From Achromobacter animicus (GTDB taxonomy: Bacteria; Pseudomonadota; Gammaproteobacteria; Burkholderiales; Burkholderiaceae_B): a stretch of DNA of 64,000 nucleotides. Under the pieces are notes generated by a model. It did not search any database and was not told where the DNA came from. It saw nothing but the letters and a program-made list of their open reading frames with translations. The translations under genes were made by a program, and so were the position numbers. Each line of letters opens with the position of its first letter. Position 1 is the stretch's first letter. Of the stretch, positions 43,935-53,064 are shown piece after piece. Location of the stretch: NCBI RefSeq assembly GCF_902859585.1, contig NZ_CADIJM010000002.1:868001-932000 (forward strand), written 5' to 3'.

Positions 43935-46556
43935 ATGAATTGCGTGTCCCGAATGCTGCATTTGCATGACTGGTTTTCCCGCTTGCCTGCCACCTCCGGC
44001 GATGCCGCCCGACGCCTGCGCATGACGCGCGTTGTCCTGGGCGTGGCGGCCGGAACGTCGCTGGCGTTTGGTGCCGCGGCGCAGCCGCAGAATGCCGGCC
44101 AGCCTCCGTCAGCCCCCACGACCCAGACTGCTGCCGCGCAACCGGGCGCCGGCCAACAAGACTCGTCCGCCGCGCGCGCGCTGCAATGGCCGCGTAGCTT
44201 CACCGCACCCGACGGCAAGCGGGTCGAGCTGTACCAACCGCAGATCGACACCTGGACCGCCGACCGCCTCACCGGCCGCATGGCGGTGGCGGTGGGACCG
44301 GCCAAGGGCAGCCCGACCTACGGCGTCGCCGAGTTTTCCGCCCGCGCCGACGTGAACAAGCCGGCCGGGCTGGTGCGCCTGTCAGACATCCGCGTCGAAC
44401 GCGTGCAGGTGCCCACCGCGCCGCAGGAGGCCGCGCGCCTGCGCAGCGAACTCGAAGCCCGCATCCCCGCCAACGGCGTGGTCACGCCATTGGATGCGCT
44501 GCAACTGAGCTATGCGCTGTCGCAGAACAACCCGCCCGCCAAGACCGTGCCGGTGAACAACACGCCGCCGCGCATCATCTACCGCACGGTGCCGGCGATC
44601 CTGGGGCTGGTTGATGGCGCACCCGCGTGGACCCAACTGCCCGACACGCAGGGATGGCGCCGCGTCATCAACACCCGCGCGCTGATCCTGGGCGACAACG
44701 CCGGCCGGTTGTACCTGCAGGCCGCGGGCCACTGGTACGAAGCCGGCGACATCAACGGGCCGTGGCGCACCGTGGCGCAACCGTCGCCCGCGCTGCTTGC
44801 GGCGGCAGACGCCGCGCGACGCGGTCCGGCGGCGGACCCGTTGATGCCGCACGACGGCAAGGCGCCGCACCGCGCGCCCGATGTCGAAGTGTCGACCGTG
44901 CCCGCTGAACTGCTGATCACGATTGGCCAGGCCGAGCTGCGGCCGGTGCCGGGGACTTCGCTGCTGTCGGTCACCAACGCCGACCACGCCGTGTTCATGA
45001 ACCCGGGCGACAACCGCTACTACCTGCTGGTGTCCGGCCGCTGGTTCCGAGGCGCGCGGCTGGAAGGGCCATGGTCGTATGTGCCGGGCAAGGACCTGCC
45101 GCGCGATTTCGCGCGCATTCCGCCGCGGGATCCGCAAGGCGGGGTGCTGGTGTCGGTGCCCGGCACGCCGCAGGCGCGGGAAGCCGTCATTGCGTCGACC
45201 ATTCCGCAGACCGCCACCGTGTCGCGCAGCGCCGCCAAGCTGCAGGTCGAATACGCCGGCGGCGCGCCGGTGCTGCGGCCCATCGACGGCACGACCCTGC
45301 ACTACGCGACGAACTCGCCGGTGCCGGTCATCCAGGCGGAAGGCCGCTATTACGCGCTGTCGAACGCGGTGTGGTTCGTGTCGGACTCGCCAACCGGACC
45401 GTGGCGCGTGGCCGACCATGTGCCGCCGGCCATCTACGCCATTCCCGCCAGCTCGCCGCTGCATTACGTGACCTATGTGCAGGTCTACGGCGCCACGCCG
45501 CAAAGCGTGGTGTTCGGCTATTCACCCGGCTACATGGGCGTGGTGGTGGCGCCAGACGGCACCGTCGTCTACGGCACGGGCTATTCCTATCCGCCCACGA
45601 TCGTACAGAACACCTGGGTCGGCTATCCGCCCAGCTATGGCTACAACGCCGCCTTCGATTCGGCCGCGGGCTTTGCCTTCGGGTTTGCCGCCGCCGAGGC
45701 CTGGGGCGGCGCCGCGCCGTACTGGGGACCGTACTATGGCGCGCCCTATTGGGGCGGCGTGGACGTCAACAAGGTCGACGTCTACGGCGCCTGGGGCGGT
45801 TCCGGCACGGTCACGCACGCGGCCGGCTGGAACGGCTGGACGGGCACCGAGTGGCAGGGCGCCCACGCCGAAGGCTACAACCCGCAAACCGGCGCCGCGT
45901 TTGAAGGCACGCGCGGCGCGGCTTACAACGAGTACACGGGCAACGCCGCCGCCGGACGCCGGGGCGCCTACACCGATCCGGTCACGGGCGCATCGGGCGC
46001 GGGCCGCGCGGGCGCGGTCGAGAACGACGACGGCCAGTGGGCCGCGGGCCGGCAGAACGTGCGCACCAATGCCGACACCGGCCGCACCACGTACTCCGCC
46101 GCCAGCGCGACCGGCACGGCGGGCCAAGGCGCCGACAGCGTCGACCGGCGCGGCGCCACCTACAACCGCAACACCGGCAGCGGCGCGGCGTGGAACAACG
46201 GCAACGTGTATGCGGACCACAACGGCAACGTCTACGAGCACAACGACAACGGCTGGCAGCAGCACACGTCGTCGGGGTGGCAGCCCGTTCAGCCGAACAC
46301 GCAGTCCAATTACCTGAACGCACAGCGCCAGGCGCGCGATTATTCGACGCAACCGGGCGGCATGGATGGCGGAGGCTGGCAGAACCGCATGAACGAGTCC
46401 GCGGGCGGCTGGCAAGGCCGCAGCGACGGCGGCTGGCAGGGTCGCGCGGAGGGCGGCTGGCAAGGGCGCGGGGAGGGCGGCTGGCAGGGCCGCGGGATGG
46501 AGGGGCGCAGCTTTGGCGGGTTTGGCGGGTTCCGGGGCGGCGGCTTCCGGCGTTGA
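43935..46556 (+). CDS. Large exported protein with C-terminal GGWQGR repeats ('carbohydrate-binding family V/XII'-like)
   Basis: An 873-residue protein starting at ATG 43935 behind AAGGAGCGTGAG. After a 30-residue basic extension comes a signal-like segment VVLGVAAGTSLAFGAAAQ. The middle has three GRWF/GPW repeats (GHWYEAGDINGPW, GRWFRGARLEGPW, NAVWFVSDSPTGPW), each about 45 residues in a larger repeat of about 130, a feature of proteins annotated as carbohydrate-binding family V/XII. A hydrophobic Tyr/Gly/Pro-rich region follows (GYPPSYGYNAAFDSAAGFAFGFA). The C-terminal third is Gly/Asn/Tyr/Trp-rich and ends with four GGWQGR repeats. Role is unknown; surface or cell-envelope location is likely. 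Confidence 0.8.
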   Translation: MNCVSRMLHLHDWFSRLPATSGDAARRLRMTRVVLGVAAGTSLAFGAAAQPQNAGQPPSAPTTQTAAAQPGAGQQDSSAARALQWPRSFTAPDGKRVELYQPQIDTWTADRLTGRMAVAVGPAKGSPTYGVAEFSARADVNKPAGLVRLSDIRVERVQVPTAPQEAARLRSELEARIPANGVVTPLDALQLSYALSQNNPPAKTVPVNNTPPRIIYRTVPAILGLVDGAPAWTQLPDTQGWRRVINTRALILGDNAGRLYLQAAGHWYEAGDINGPWRTVAQPSPALLAAADAARRGPAADPLMPHDGKAPHRAPDVEVSTVPAELLITIGQAELRPVPGTSLLSVTNADHAVFMNPGDNRYYLLVSGRWFRGARLEGPWSYVPGKDLPRDFARIPPRDPQGGVLVSVPGTPQAREAVIASTIPQTATVSRSAAKLQVEYAGGAPVLRPIDGTTLHYATNSPVPVIQAEGRYYALSNAVWFVSDSPTGPWRVADHVPPAIYAIPASSPLHYVTYVQVYGATPQSVVFGYSPGYMGVVVAPDGTVVYGTGYSYPPTIVQNTWVGYPPSYGYNAAFDSAAGFAFGFAAAEAWGGAAPYWGPYYGAPYWGGVDVNKVDVYGAWGGSGTVTHAAGWNGWTGTEWQGAHAEGYNPQTGAAFEGTRGAAYNEYTGNAAAGRRGAYTDPVTGASGAGRAGAVENDDGQWAAGRQNVRTNADTGRTTYSAASATGTAGQGADSVDRRGATYNRNTGSGAAWNNGNVYADHNGNVYEHNDNGWQQHTSSGWQPVQPNTQSNYLNAQRQARDYSTQPGGMDGGGWQNRMNESAGGWQGRSDGGWQGRAEGGWQGRGEGGWQGRGMEGRSFGGFGGFRGGGFRR
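46401..46500 (+). repeat. GGWQGR hexapeptide repeat region
   Basis: Four copies of GGWQGR spaced by two to three variable residues (SD, AE, GE), ending in a Gly/Phe-rich tail. At DNA level each unit is about 24 nt (GGCTGGCA core). Confidence 0.85.
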
Positions 46557-46591
46557 GCCGGTAGGGGCAACGCGCTCACCTGGCGCGCAAC

Positions 46592-46617
46592 GCGTGCCGG
46601 CTCGGCGGCCGGCACGC
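46592..46617. terminator. Strong hairpin between convergent genes
   Basis: 10-bp perfect stem GCGTGCCGGC/GCCGGCACGC with a 6-nt loop, between the stops at 46556 (+) and 46631 (-). There is no clean T-tract, but on the plus strand TTGTCTG follows. Probably a bidirectional terminator. Confidence 0.6.
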
Positions 46618-46630
46618 ATGTTGTCTGTGG

Positions 46631-47824
46631 TCAGTCCTGCACCAGGTACGCCTGTCCGCCCGGCTTCAGATACGCCGCCAGATCGCTGAACGGCACCTGC
46701 GCCAGCGTGCCAAGACACACGCCCGACGCGTGCCCCACGCCCGACACCGACAGGCTCAGCGCACCCGGGGCGGTCGCGCCCAGCGCAAGATACGTGGGCC
46801 AAAGATCCCAGCAGCCTTCCTTGGAGCGGTCTTCCGTCAGGCCCGCCTCGTCGCGCGCCGCCAGGGTTTTCTGTACCTGGCCGGCAAGTTCCTTCAGCGC
46901 GGGGCGCGGTTCGCGGTTGTTCGGCTCGTAGGCGTCGAACACGCGGTTCCAATCCAGGGTTTCGCCGCGCAGCAGGTCCAGCGTGTAGGGATCGAAGTGA
47001 TTGTTGGGATGCGCGCCGCCACAGTCCAGGCTGCCGGACTCGGTCACGGTCATCATCGCGCTGGACAGCCACGGCACCTTCACGACCTCTTCCTCGTAGT
47101 TGCCCAGCGTTCCCGCGGACGGGCCGTCGCTGGTGTAGGCCGTGGCCTTGCAGGCCAGTGCTGCGTGGCTCATGCGCCAGTGGCGCTGTTCGAGCAGATG
47201 GTTGACGCGTGCCATGACCGCTTTGTCCGGATGCCGCGACAGGCGCGGATAGCTGAATTGCGTGCGCGGATCGCGCCACATGCGATAGGCCACGGTGGCG
47301 CTGCCGATGTCGTCGCCCACGGGCTCGGCATGACCCGCTAGTTTGAGCGTGTCGTAAGGCACGCGGGCCGCGTCGATCTCTACGCCGAACTCGATGCCGC
47401 CATCGGGCGTCAGCGCGCTGGCGTCGTACTGCGCGGCACGCTTGAGCGTGAAGCTGCGTTGCTCGCCCGTACGCGTGTCGATCCAGACCCCCCGATAGCC
47501 CTGCGCGTCGAGCGTGCCTTGCCAGGTGGCGGCAGGCTTTGCGCCCGGCTGTTTGGCGGCCTGGTACGTCAGCGGCTCGGCCAGCGATTTGACGGTGCCT
47601 TTGAGCGGAATGTCGACGCCGTTCTTGGGATAGAAGTAGCGTCCGGTCAGCTCGCCGTCGGCGGCCGCGCTGTCCAGCTCCATCACGATGTCGCCCACGC
47701 CTTGCAGCGTGCCCGTGTAGACGGTGCGCTCGGCGGCGCTGGCCTCGCCGGGCGCCTGCAGCAGCAGGGCCAGCGCCAAGGCGCCAATCGGAATCGAAAG
47801 CGGGCGTGCAATGGGAAAGGGCAT
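46631..47824 (-). CDS. Exported protein, DUF3298-like C-terminus
   Basis: A 397-residue protein with a signal peptide (LSIPIGALALALLLQAPGEASA-AE, cleavage near residue 30). Residues 30-130 contain short beta strands of a substrate-like domain (GTLQGVGDIVMELDS, GELTGRYFYPKNG). The rest resembles RsiV/DUF3298 proteins: YPRLSRHPDKAVMARVNHLL, CGGAHPNNHFDPYTLDLLRGETLDW, and a C-terminal VPFSDLAAYLKPGG. Such domains occur in periplasmic lysozyme-sensing or peptidoglycan-related proteins, but I do not assign a ligand. Convergent with the previous gene. Confidence 0.75.
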   Translation of the reverse strand: MPFPIARPLSIPIGALALALLLQAPGEASAAERTVYTGTLQGVGDIVMELDSAAADGELTGRYFYPKNGVDIPLKGTVKSLAEPLTYQAAKQPGAKPAATWQGTLDAQGYRGVWIDTRTGEQRSFTLKRAAQYDASALTPDGGIEFGVEIDAARVPYDTLKLAGHAEPVGDDIGSATVAYRMWRDPRTQFSYPRLSRHPDKAVMARVNHLLEQRHWRMSHAALACKATAYTSDGPSAGTLGNYEEEVVKVPWLSSAMMTVTESGSLDCGGAHPNNHFDPYTLDLLRGETLDWNRVFDAYEPNNREPRPALKELAGQVQKTLAARDEAGLTEDRSKEGCWDLWPTYLALGATAPGALSLSVSGVGHASGVCLGTLAQVPFSDLAAYLKPGGQAYLVQD

Positions 47825-47879
47825 CTGCGTGGTGGACCCTGAGACGTGGGCCGGTCAATATACTCGACGCATCAGGGCT

Positions 47880-48608
47880 TCAATCTGCTGACCGCCACTG
47901 TCCAACGCTGGGGTCCACGCCAACGCGCCGGCCATCTGCCCAGACCTGTTCCTCATCCAGCCGCGACGCCGCTGCGGTGTCGATGTCGAAGACAATGCCA
48001 AGCGCCAGTGCGACCGCCGGATCTTCGATCGGCAGCTCCCAGGTCAGAAAGAGTTGCGACAGATCTTGGTCATCGGCAAAGTCCGCATCGTCGTACCCGC
48101 TTTGATGCCGGCGAATCACGGCGTGCGGCTGGCAGGTGTCGAAGACGATGGCCACGCCGCGTGTGAGCGCAATGCGGTGGCCGGTGCCGGGAAAATGCAC
48201 GTCCAGGCCCTTGTCGTCGGACAGGAACAGATTGCAGAACGCCGCGCTGCCGTATTGACCGCCGTCGTGGTGATAGCGCGCGCCGCGGCAGGCCATCAGC
48301 GCCATGTCGCTGGCGCCCAGCACATCGCCCAGCCCTTGCGCGCGCGTCCAGTCGCGCATGGCTTGCACGCACTCGCCGAATGCCGGCCAGCGCGCGCGGG
48401 TGCGGGACAGCGGCATCTGCTCGACGTCGCCGGGTTCGAGCAGCAGCCGCGTGCGGATCTCGCGATCCCAATCGGCCAGCAGACGCGCCGGCGGCGCGGG
48501 CACGTCAAGGTGGCCAGCAAGCAGCCGGCTGCTGACGCTGCGGCTGCGCAACACGTCATCGTGCGCGTAAAAGAACGACGTCAATCGGTCCTGCATTGGG
48601 TGATTCAT
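47880..48608 (-). CDS. 2OG-Fe(II) oxygenase-like protein
   Basis: A 242-residue soluble protein. The iron-binding HxD is seen as HHDGG near residue 118, with the distal histidine and 2-oxoglutarate-binding arginine in QPHAVIRR near 163-170, plus GVAIVFDTCQPH between, the double-stranded beta-helix pattern. No known subfamily is evident, so the substrate is unknown. The start at 48608 has only a weak ribosome-binding site; an ATG 12 nt later is an alternative. It is followed, in the same direction, by the DUF3298-like gene. Confidence 0.65.
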   Translation of the reverse strand: MNHPMQDRLTSFFYAHDDVLRSRSVSSRLLAGHLDVPAPPARLLADWDREIRTRLLLEPGDVEQMPLSRTRARWPAFGECVQAMRDWTRAQGLGDVLGASDMALMACRGARYHHDGGQYGSAAFCNLFLSDDKGLDVHFPGTGHRIALTRGVAIVFDTCQPHAVIRRHQSGYDDADFADDQDLSQLFLTWELPIEDPAVALALGIVFDIDTAAASRLDEEQVWADGRRVGVDPSVGQWRSAD

Positions 48609-48646
48609 GACTGCAATGGGTGATTCATGAGCTGCGCCTGCCGCGC

Positions 48647-50389
48647 CTAACCTCCGCGTCCTTCATAGGCGCCTTCGTCGCCGTCCTCGTCTTCCATCGC
48701 GGCCTGCGCGCGTTCCAGCAGATAGCGCTTCAGGCCTTCAAGGCCATCCGGCGTCCAGTCCGTTACGCCGGTCACCGCGACCCACGCATCCACATAGTGC
48801 TGCGGCGCGTAGACGTGTCCATACCCCATGGGCGTTGCCGTGCCCACCGCCATGTCCAGCGCCAGCTGCAACATCGTCACCACGGGATACCAGCGCAGCT
48901 CGGGCGACACGTCCGGTCCCATCGGTGCGTTCATCCACGCGGGCGGACGGTACAGATCGCGGTAGTCGAAGAACGTGACCGGGTCGCTGGCGTATTGCAG
49001 GTAGACGACACGCATCGGCCCCCACGGCGCGTCGGACGGCACGGGCGAGCCATGCTGGTTCATGAAGCGCACGAAGGCGCCATCGCGCAGCTCGGGCAGC
49101 CAGGCGGGCGAGCCGGGATTGCGGGCGTCCGTGATCTTGCGCCAGACCCGGCTCTCAAAGGGCGGGCCGCTCCAGAGCGCGCCCTGGATCGGATCGCCGA
49201 TCATCTCGAACAGTTCGGCCGAGCCGGCGGAGTTCATGGCGCCCAGGCTCAGGCCATGCAGATACAGCCGGGGCCGCCGGTCCTTGGGCAGCGTGGTCCA
49301 GTGGCCATACACCGCCTGGAACAGGGCGCGCGCCGCCTCGGCGCCGTATTCAGGCTGCGCCAGCAGCGATAGTGGGCTGGACAGGTACGAATACTGCATT
49401 GCCACGCTGGCCACGTCGCCATTGAGCAGGTATTCCAGCGAGTCGGCGGCGGCGGGGTCGACCCACCCCGTGCCGGTTGGCGTGATGACGACCAGCACCG
49501 AGCGGTCGAAGGCGCCGACGCGTTTCATCTCGTCCAGCGCAAGCTGCGCGCGGGCCTGCGGCGTGGCCGCGCCGCGCAGGCCGACATAGACGCGGATGGG
49601 TTCCAGCGCCTCGCGTCCCGACTGCGTGGTGATCTCGCTGGCTGTCGGGCCCGACGCGATGTATTCGCGGCCCGCACGGCCCAGTTCATTCCAGCGGATC
49701 AGCGACGCCGGACCGCCGGTCTTGTTATCGGCGGTCGGCTGCGGGCGTTCGGGTTCCAGCAGCGCGTCGAATTCTTTGAACGACGCATCCAGCACATGCA
49801 GCGCGCCGCGGAAGAACACGTCGGTCGCCAGCAGCCAGAAGATCAAAAGGGCGATGGCCGCGCCCGTGACGTTGGCCACACGCCGCGGTACGACACGCCG
49901 CACCTGCCGGGTCAGATAGCGCGCGATCAACTTGAACAGCCGCGCCAGCGCCAGCAGCACGGCAAACGTCGCGAGGGCGATCAGGCTGACCTTGATGGGA
50001 TGTGCGCTGGTCACGGGTTCCATCTGCATCAGCGCGCGGATGGTGTTCTGCCATTCGGCTGCGCGGCCCAGGAATACGATCGCCACGGACACGCACAGCA
50101 GGCCGATGACGGCATTGATGATGCGCGCGGTCCGGCCGCGGGGCTCGGGCAGTTCCATGTAGGCCCACAGCCAATGCCAGAGCACGCCCAGGCCATATCC
50201 CGCGGCAAGGCAAGTGCCGGCCAGCACGCCCTGCGTGACGTGGGTGCGGGGGATGAGGGTGGGCGTCAGCGCCGCGGCAAAGAACAGCGTGCCGAGCATG
50301 AGGCCGACGCCGGATAGGGACTCCAGGTGCGAGCGCAGGAAGGTAGGCAGGTGGCGGGGCAAGGTCTGCTGCACGGTGGGCGTCCTCAT
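48647..50389 (-). CDS. Membrane-anchored alpha/beta-hydrolase family protein
   Basis: A 580-residue protein whose first 205 residues contain about five hydrophobic segments (for example GVLAGTCLAAGYGLGVLWHWLW, IINAVIGLLCVSVAIVFLG, VSLIALATFAVLLALARLF, VTGAAIALLIFWLLATDVFF). The remaining part is a large alpha/beta hydrolase with the nucleophile elbow GLSLGA near residue 398. This architecture matches the alpha/beta-hydrolase 9 family of membrane-fused hydrolases. The C-terminus is acidic (MEDEDGDEGAYEG). Substrate and reaction are unknown. It precedes the oxygenase-like gene by 38 nt on the same strand. Confidence 0.82.
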   Translation of the reverse strand: MRTPTVQQTLPRHLPTFLRSHLESLSGVGLMLGTLFFAAALTPTLIPRTHVTQGVLAGTCLAAGYGLGVLWHWLWAYMELPEPRGRTARIINAVIGLLCVSVAIVFLGRAAEWQNTIRALMQMEPVTSAHPIKVSLIALATFAVLLALARLFKLIARYLTRQVRRVVPRRVANVTGAAIALLIFWLLATDVFFRGALHVLDASFKEFDALLEPERPQPTADNKTGGPASLIRWNELGRAGREYIASGPTASEITTQSGREALEPIRVYVGLRGAATPQARAQLALDEMKRVGAFDRSVLVVITPTGTGWVDPAAADSLEYLLNGDVASVAMQYSYLSSPLSLLAQPEYGAEAARALFQAVYGHWTTLPKDRRPRLYLHGLSLGAMNSAGSAELFEMIGDPIQGALWSGPPFESRVWRKITDARNPGSPAWLPELRDGAFVRFMNQHGSPVPSDAPWGPMRVVYLQYASDPVTFFDYRDLYRPPAWMNAPMGPDVSPELRWYPVVTMLQLALDMAVGTATPMGYGHVYAPQHYVDAWVAVTGVTDWTPDGLEGLKRYLLERAQAAMEDEDGDEGAYEGRGG

Positions 50390-50476
50390 CCGGGAGGGAA
50401 TGGCGGGGATTCTCGCACGTTGCCGCGCGATGGTCGCGGGTGACGATGTTTGCGGGTGCCGATACGGACGGTGCTG

Positions 50477-51136
50477 TCAGTCGCGGTCGGGCGCGCCCAG
50501 CGGAAAGAGCGTCCGGTAGGGCCGGGCCTCGTCGACCGCCCGCGCGAACGACGGCCGCGCCAGCAGCCGCGCGCGATAGGCCCGCAGATGCGGATAAGCG
50601 TCGGCGATCGGGTGGGTCCAGTCGGCGTAGAACAAGGCGGGCGCGGCGGCGCAGTCGGCCAGCGTGAAGTCCCCGCCCGCCGCCCATGTGCGCGTCGCAA
50701 GCTGCGCGTCGATCCAGGCGTAGGCCCGTTCCAGCTTCTCCGCGGCCAGCGCCCGCGCTTCGTCACGCCTGGCGGGATCGCCGGTCAGCGCGCCGTTCAC
50801 CGCGTGCTGCATCCAGTACATGACGTGCAGGTCGAAATAGCGGTCCAGAAAGCGCACGTCCAGCGCGGCCATCGGGTCGGCGGGAATCAGCCGGACCGGG
50901 CCGGGGTGGGTCAGTTGCAGGTATTCGATGATGATGCTGGACTCGGCGACGTTGCGTTCGCCGTCGACCAGCAGCGGAAACTTGCGCAGCGGCCAGCGCT
51001 CGATCCAATCGGCGGCATGCTGGGGCGTGTCGGGCCCGATGCTGCGGAACTCGAACGGCGTGGCGTTTTCGTACAGCGCGATCAGTGTCTTCTGCGTGTA
51101 CGACGAAAAGGGATGACCGTAAAGTGCAGGCAGCAT
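50477..51136 (-). CDS. Glutathione S-transferase family protein
   Basis: A 219-residue GST with an N-terminal thioredoxin-like domain (LPALYGHPFSSYTQKTLIALYEN, then FPLLVDGERNVAESSIIIEYL with the family's ES motif) and a C-terminal helical domain (ARTWAAGGDFTLADCAAAPALFYADW). GGAGACTCC precedes the ATG. No cysteine stands at the usual catalytic position, so a serine (S12 or S13) is the likely nucleophile contact. Role is detoxification by family; the substrate is unknown. Confidence 0.9.
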   Translation of the reverse strand: MLPALYGHPFSSYTQKTLIALYENATPFEFRSIGPDTPQHAADWIERWPLRKFPLLVDGERNVAESSIIIEYLQLTHPGPVRLIPADPMAALDVRFLDRYFDLHVMYWMQHAVNGALTGDPARRDEARALAAEKLERAYAWIDAQLATRTWAAGGDFTLADCAAAPALFYADWTHPIADAYPHLRAYRARLLARPSFARAVDEARPYRTLFPLGAPDRD

Positions 51137-51303
51137 TCTCGGAGTCTCCTCGGACGTGGCTCACAGGTTAATGGGTCTCGGGCTGTTTCACCAGACGGAC
51201 GCCGCCGCGACGCCGCCGTGCGCGCCGGGCGCGAAAAGGAATACAGTGCATGACGGATCCCGGCGCAACGGCGCGGGGCCGACACCAACAATACGGAGAC
51301 AGG

Positions 51304-52068
51304 ATGGATACGGCAGGCAAGCAGGGCGCCAGCGTGCGCGAACAGGTCGGCGAAACGGAATGGCAGGTCCGCAAGGACCTGGCGGCGTTGTACCGGCTGG
51401 TGGCGCTGTTCGGGTGGGACGATCTGATCTTCACGCACATCACCGCCAAGGTGCCGGGCACAGAGCATTTCCTCATCAACCCCTACGGGATGATGTTCGA
51501 CGAGATCACCGCGTCCAGCCTGGTCAAGATCGACCTGCACGGCAACAAGGTGATGGACTCGGAATACGACATCAATCCCGCCGGCTTCACCATCCACAGC
51601 TGTATCCATGCGGCGCGCAAGGATGCGATGTGCGTGCTGCACACGCATTCGATCAACGGCGTGGCGGTCTCGGCGCAGAAGGCGGGCCTCTTGCCGCTGT
51701 CGCAGTTCGCGTTCATCGTGCTGCGCTCGCTCAGCTACCACGACTACGAAGGTCTGGCGCTCAATCTCGACGAGCAGCCGCGCCTGGTGCGCGACCTGGG
51801 CGCCAACAACTACCTCATCCTGCGCAACCACGGCCTCTTGACCGTGGGTCAGAGCATGGCCGAGGCCTTTCAGGCCATGCACCGGATGGAAGCCGCCTGC
51901 ATGGTGCAGGTGCGCGCCCAGGCCGGCGGCGAACTGACCCACATTCCCGCGGACATCCTGGCCCGCGCGGCGGTGGAGTCGCCGGCTGACCGCGCCCACA
52001 AGGCCCAGCTGGCGTGGCCGGGCCTGCTGCGCCGGCTGGACCGGCGCAATCCGGGCTACGCGGAATAA
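51304..52068 (+). CDS. Class II aldolase/adducin family protein
   Basis: A 254-residue protein starting at ATG 51304, which follows ACGGAG; an ATG at 51250 is less likely. The aldolase II fold shows FGWDDLIFTHITAKVPG, the substrate loop INPYGMMFDEITASSLVKID, the zinc-binding LHTHS near residue 117 and the third histidine in LRNHG near 178. These proteins are common in Burkholderiales and many are annotated without a proven substrate. Convergent with the next gene across a hairpin. Confidence 0.88.
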   Translation: MDTAGKQGASVREQVGETEWQVRKDLAALYRLVALFGWDDLIFTHITAKVPGTEHFLINPYGMMFDEITASSLVKIDLHGNKVMDSEYDINPAGFTIHSCIHAARKDAMCVLHTHSINGVAVSAQKAGLLPLSQFAFIVLRSLSYHDYEGLALNLDEQPRLVRDLGANNYLILRNHGLLTVGQSMAEAFQAMHRMEAACMVQVRAQAGGELTHIPADILARAAVESPADRAHKAQLAWPGLLRRLDRRNPGYAE

Positions 52069-52075
52069 GCGTGAA

Positions 52076-52096
52076 GGCCGGTGCCCGACACCGGCC
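52076..52096. terminator. Hairpin between convergent genes
   Basis: 8-bp perfect stem GGCCGGTG/CACCGGCC with a 5-nt loop between the stops at 52068 and 52113. No T-tract. A likely bidirectional terminator or transcript end. Confidence 0.5.
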
Positions 52097-52112
52097 AGCA
52101 GCACGTCGCCGA

Positions 52113-52901
52113 CTACTTCTTCGCAGCCGGATCCGCCGACAGGAACTCGGCGCAATCCGGCAGCGGCGTGGCCGGCTGGTATGTCGCGTCGCCGGCATTC
52201 CATGTGTAGGTGACGGTGTAGCTGCACTGCTTGTCCACCTGCGGCGCGAGCTGCGCCTTGGTCAGCGCGGGCCGCGCGCTTGAGTCCGCGAGACGACTGG
52301 CCCCTGACGGCGAGCGGGTGGCCTGCGTCTTCACCAGCAGATCCGGCAATTCCTTGCCCGGCAGGGCCTTCAACGATGCCGTGAACTGATAGACATCGCT
52401 GCATTGCCCGGCGCGCTTTTCCTGGTCCGCCTCGTTGAAGCACGCCCGGATGGAGGCATCGGCCGAGTACGGCATGACGAGCACCAGGCTCGCGCCGGCC
52501 TGCTCGCCCAGATTGACGTCGTACAGATACAGATCCCGGCGTTCGAATCCGCCGCCGGAGAACGGGGTCGACGCCTTGAAATCCGGCTCCGCCGGGCCGA
52601 TCACGCCGACCAGCGCCCGCTCTTCGCTCAAGCGGATCAGTTCCGGCCAGACCTTGAAATCCTTGAAGTCGGGAATGTCGGGCGAGTCCCAGAACCGGTA
52701 GTCGGCGCGCAGGGTCCTGCTGGTCGCGAATGGCCCGTTTTCGCTGAATGCGCCGTCCGTCTTGATGCCCACGCACCAGTCGGTCTGGGCGTTGCAATAC
52801 AGCTTGTTGTCCGCGTTCAGCTTCAGGGGCTCGGTATCGGGGGCGGCCGATGCCGCGGCGGGCAGGGCGGCGCAGAGCAGCAGGGCAAACACTTTTGACA
52901 C
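52113..52901 (-). CDS. Exported hypothetical protein
   Basis: A 262-residue protein. I start at GTG 52901, preceded by AAGGAAG, because the signal peptide MSKVFALLLCAALPAAASA-AP begins there; an ATG 117 nt upstream would put a charged stretch before it. The mature protein contains six cysteines (YCNAQTDWC, ACFNEAD, QCSDVY, QCSYTVT, DCAEF), suggesting disulphides in the periplasm. No domain is recognised. It has two tandem structural halves but no catalytic motif. Confidence 0.68.
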   Translation of the reverse strand: MSKVFALLLCAALPAAASAAPDTEPLKLNADNKLYCNAQTDWCVGIKTDGAFSENGPFATSRTLRADYRFWDSPDIPDFKDFKVWPELIRLSEERALVGVIGPAEPDFKASTPFSGGGFERRDLYLYDVNLGEQAGASLVLVMPYSADASIRACFNEADQEKRAGQCSDVYQFTASLKALPGKELPDLLVKTQATRSPSGASRLADSSARPALTKAQLAPQVDKQCSYTVTYTWNAGDATYQPATPLPDCAEFLSADPAAKK

Positions 52902-53064
52902 GATTCTTCCTTCTTGTGGGATGCGCGCGGGCCGATATGTTACGGCCCGCGCAGCGCCGCTGGGGCGCGCCACATTTTGTAGGGAGTCGGGCCATTGCGC
53001 GCGACCCGATGGTGTCAAAAGATGAACAAACGTATCGGAGTCGATGCCGTTCGCGCCGGCGGCC

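Noticed and set aside
45522-47858. A 778-codon minus-strand frame spanning the GGWQGR protein and the DUF3298-like gene
   Set aside because: It lies in the wrong frame for both real genes and has no domain.
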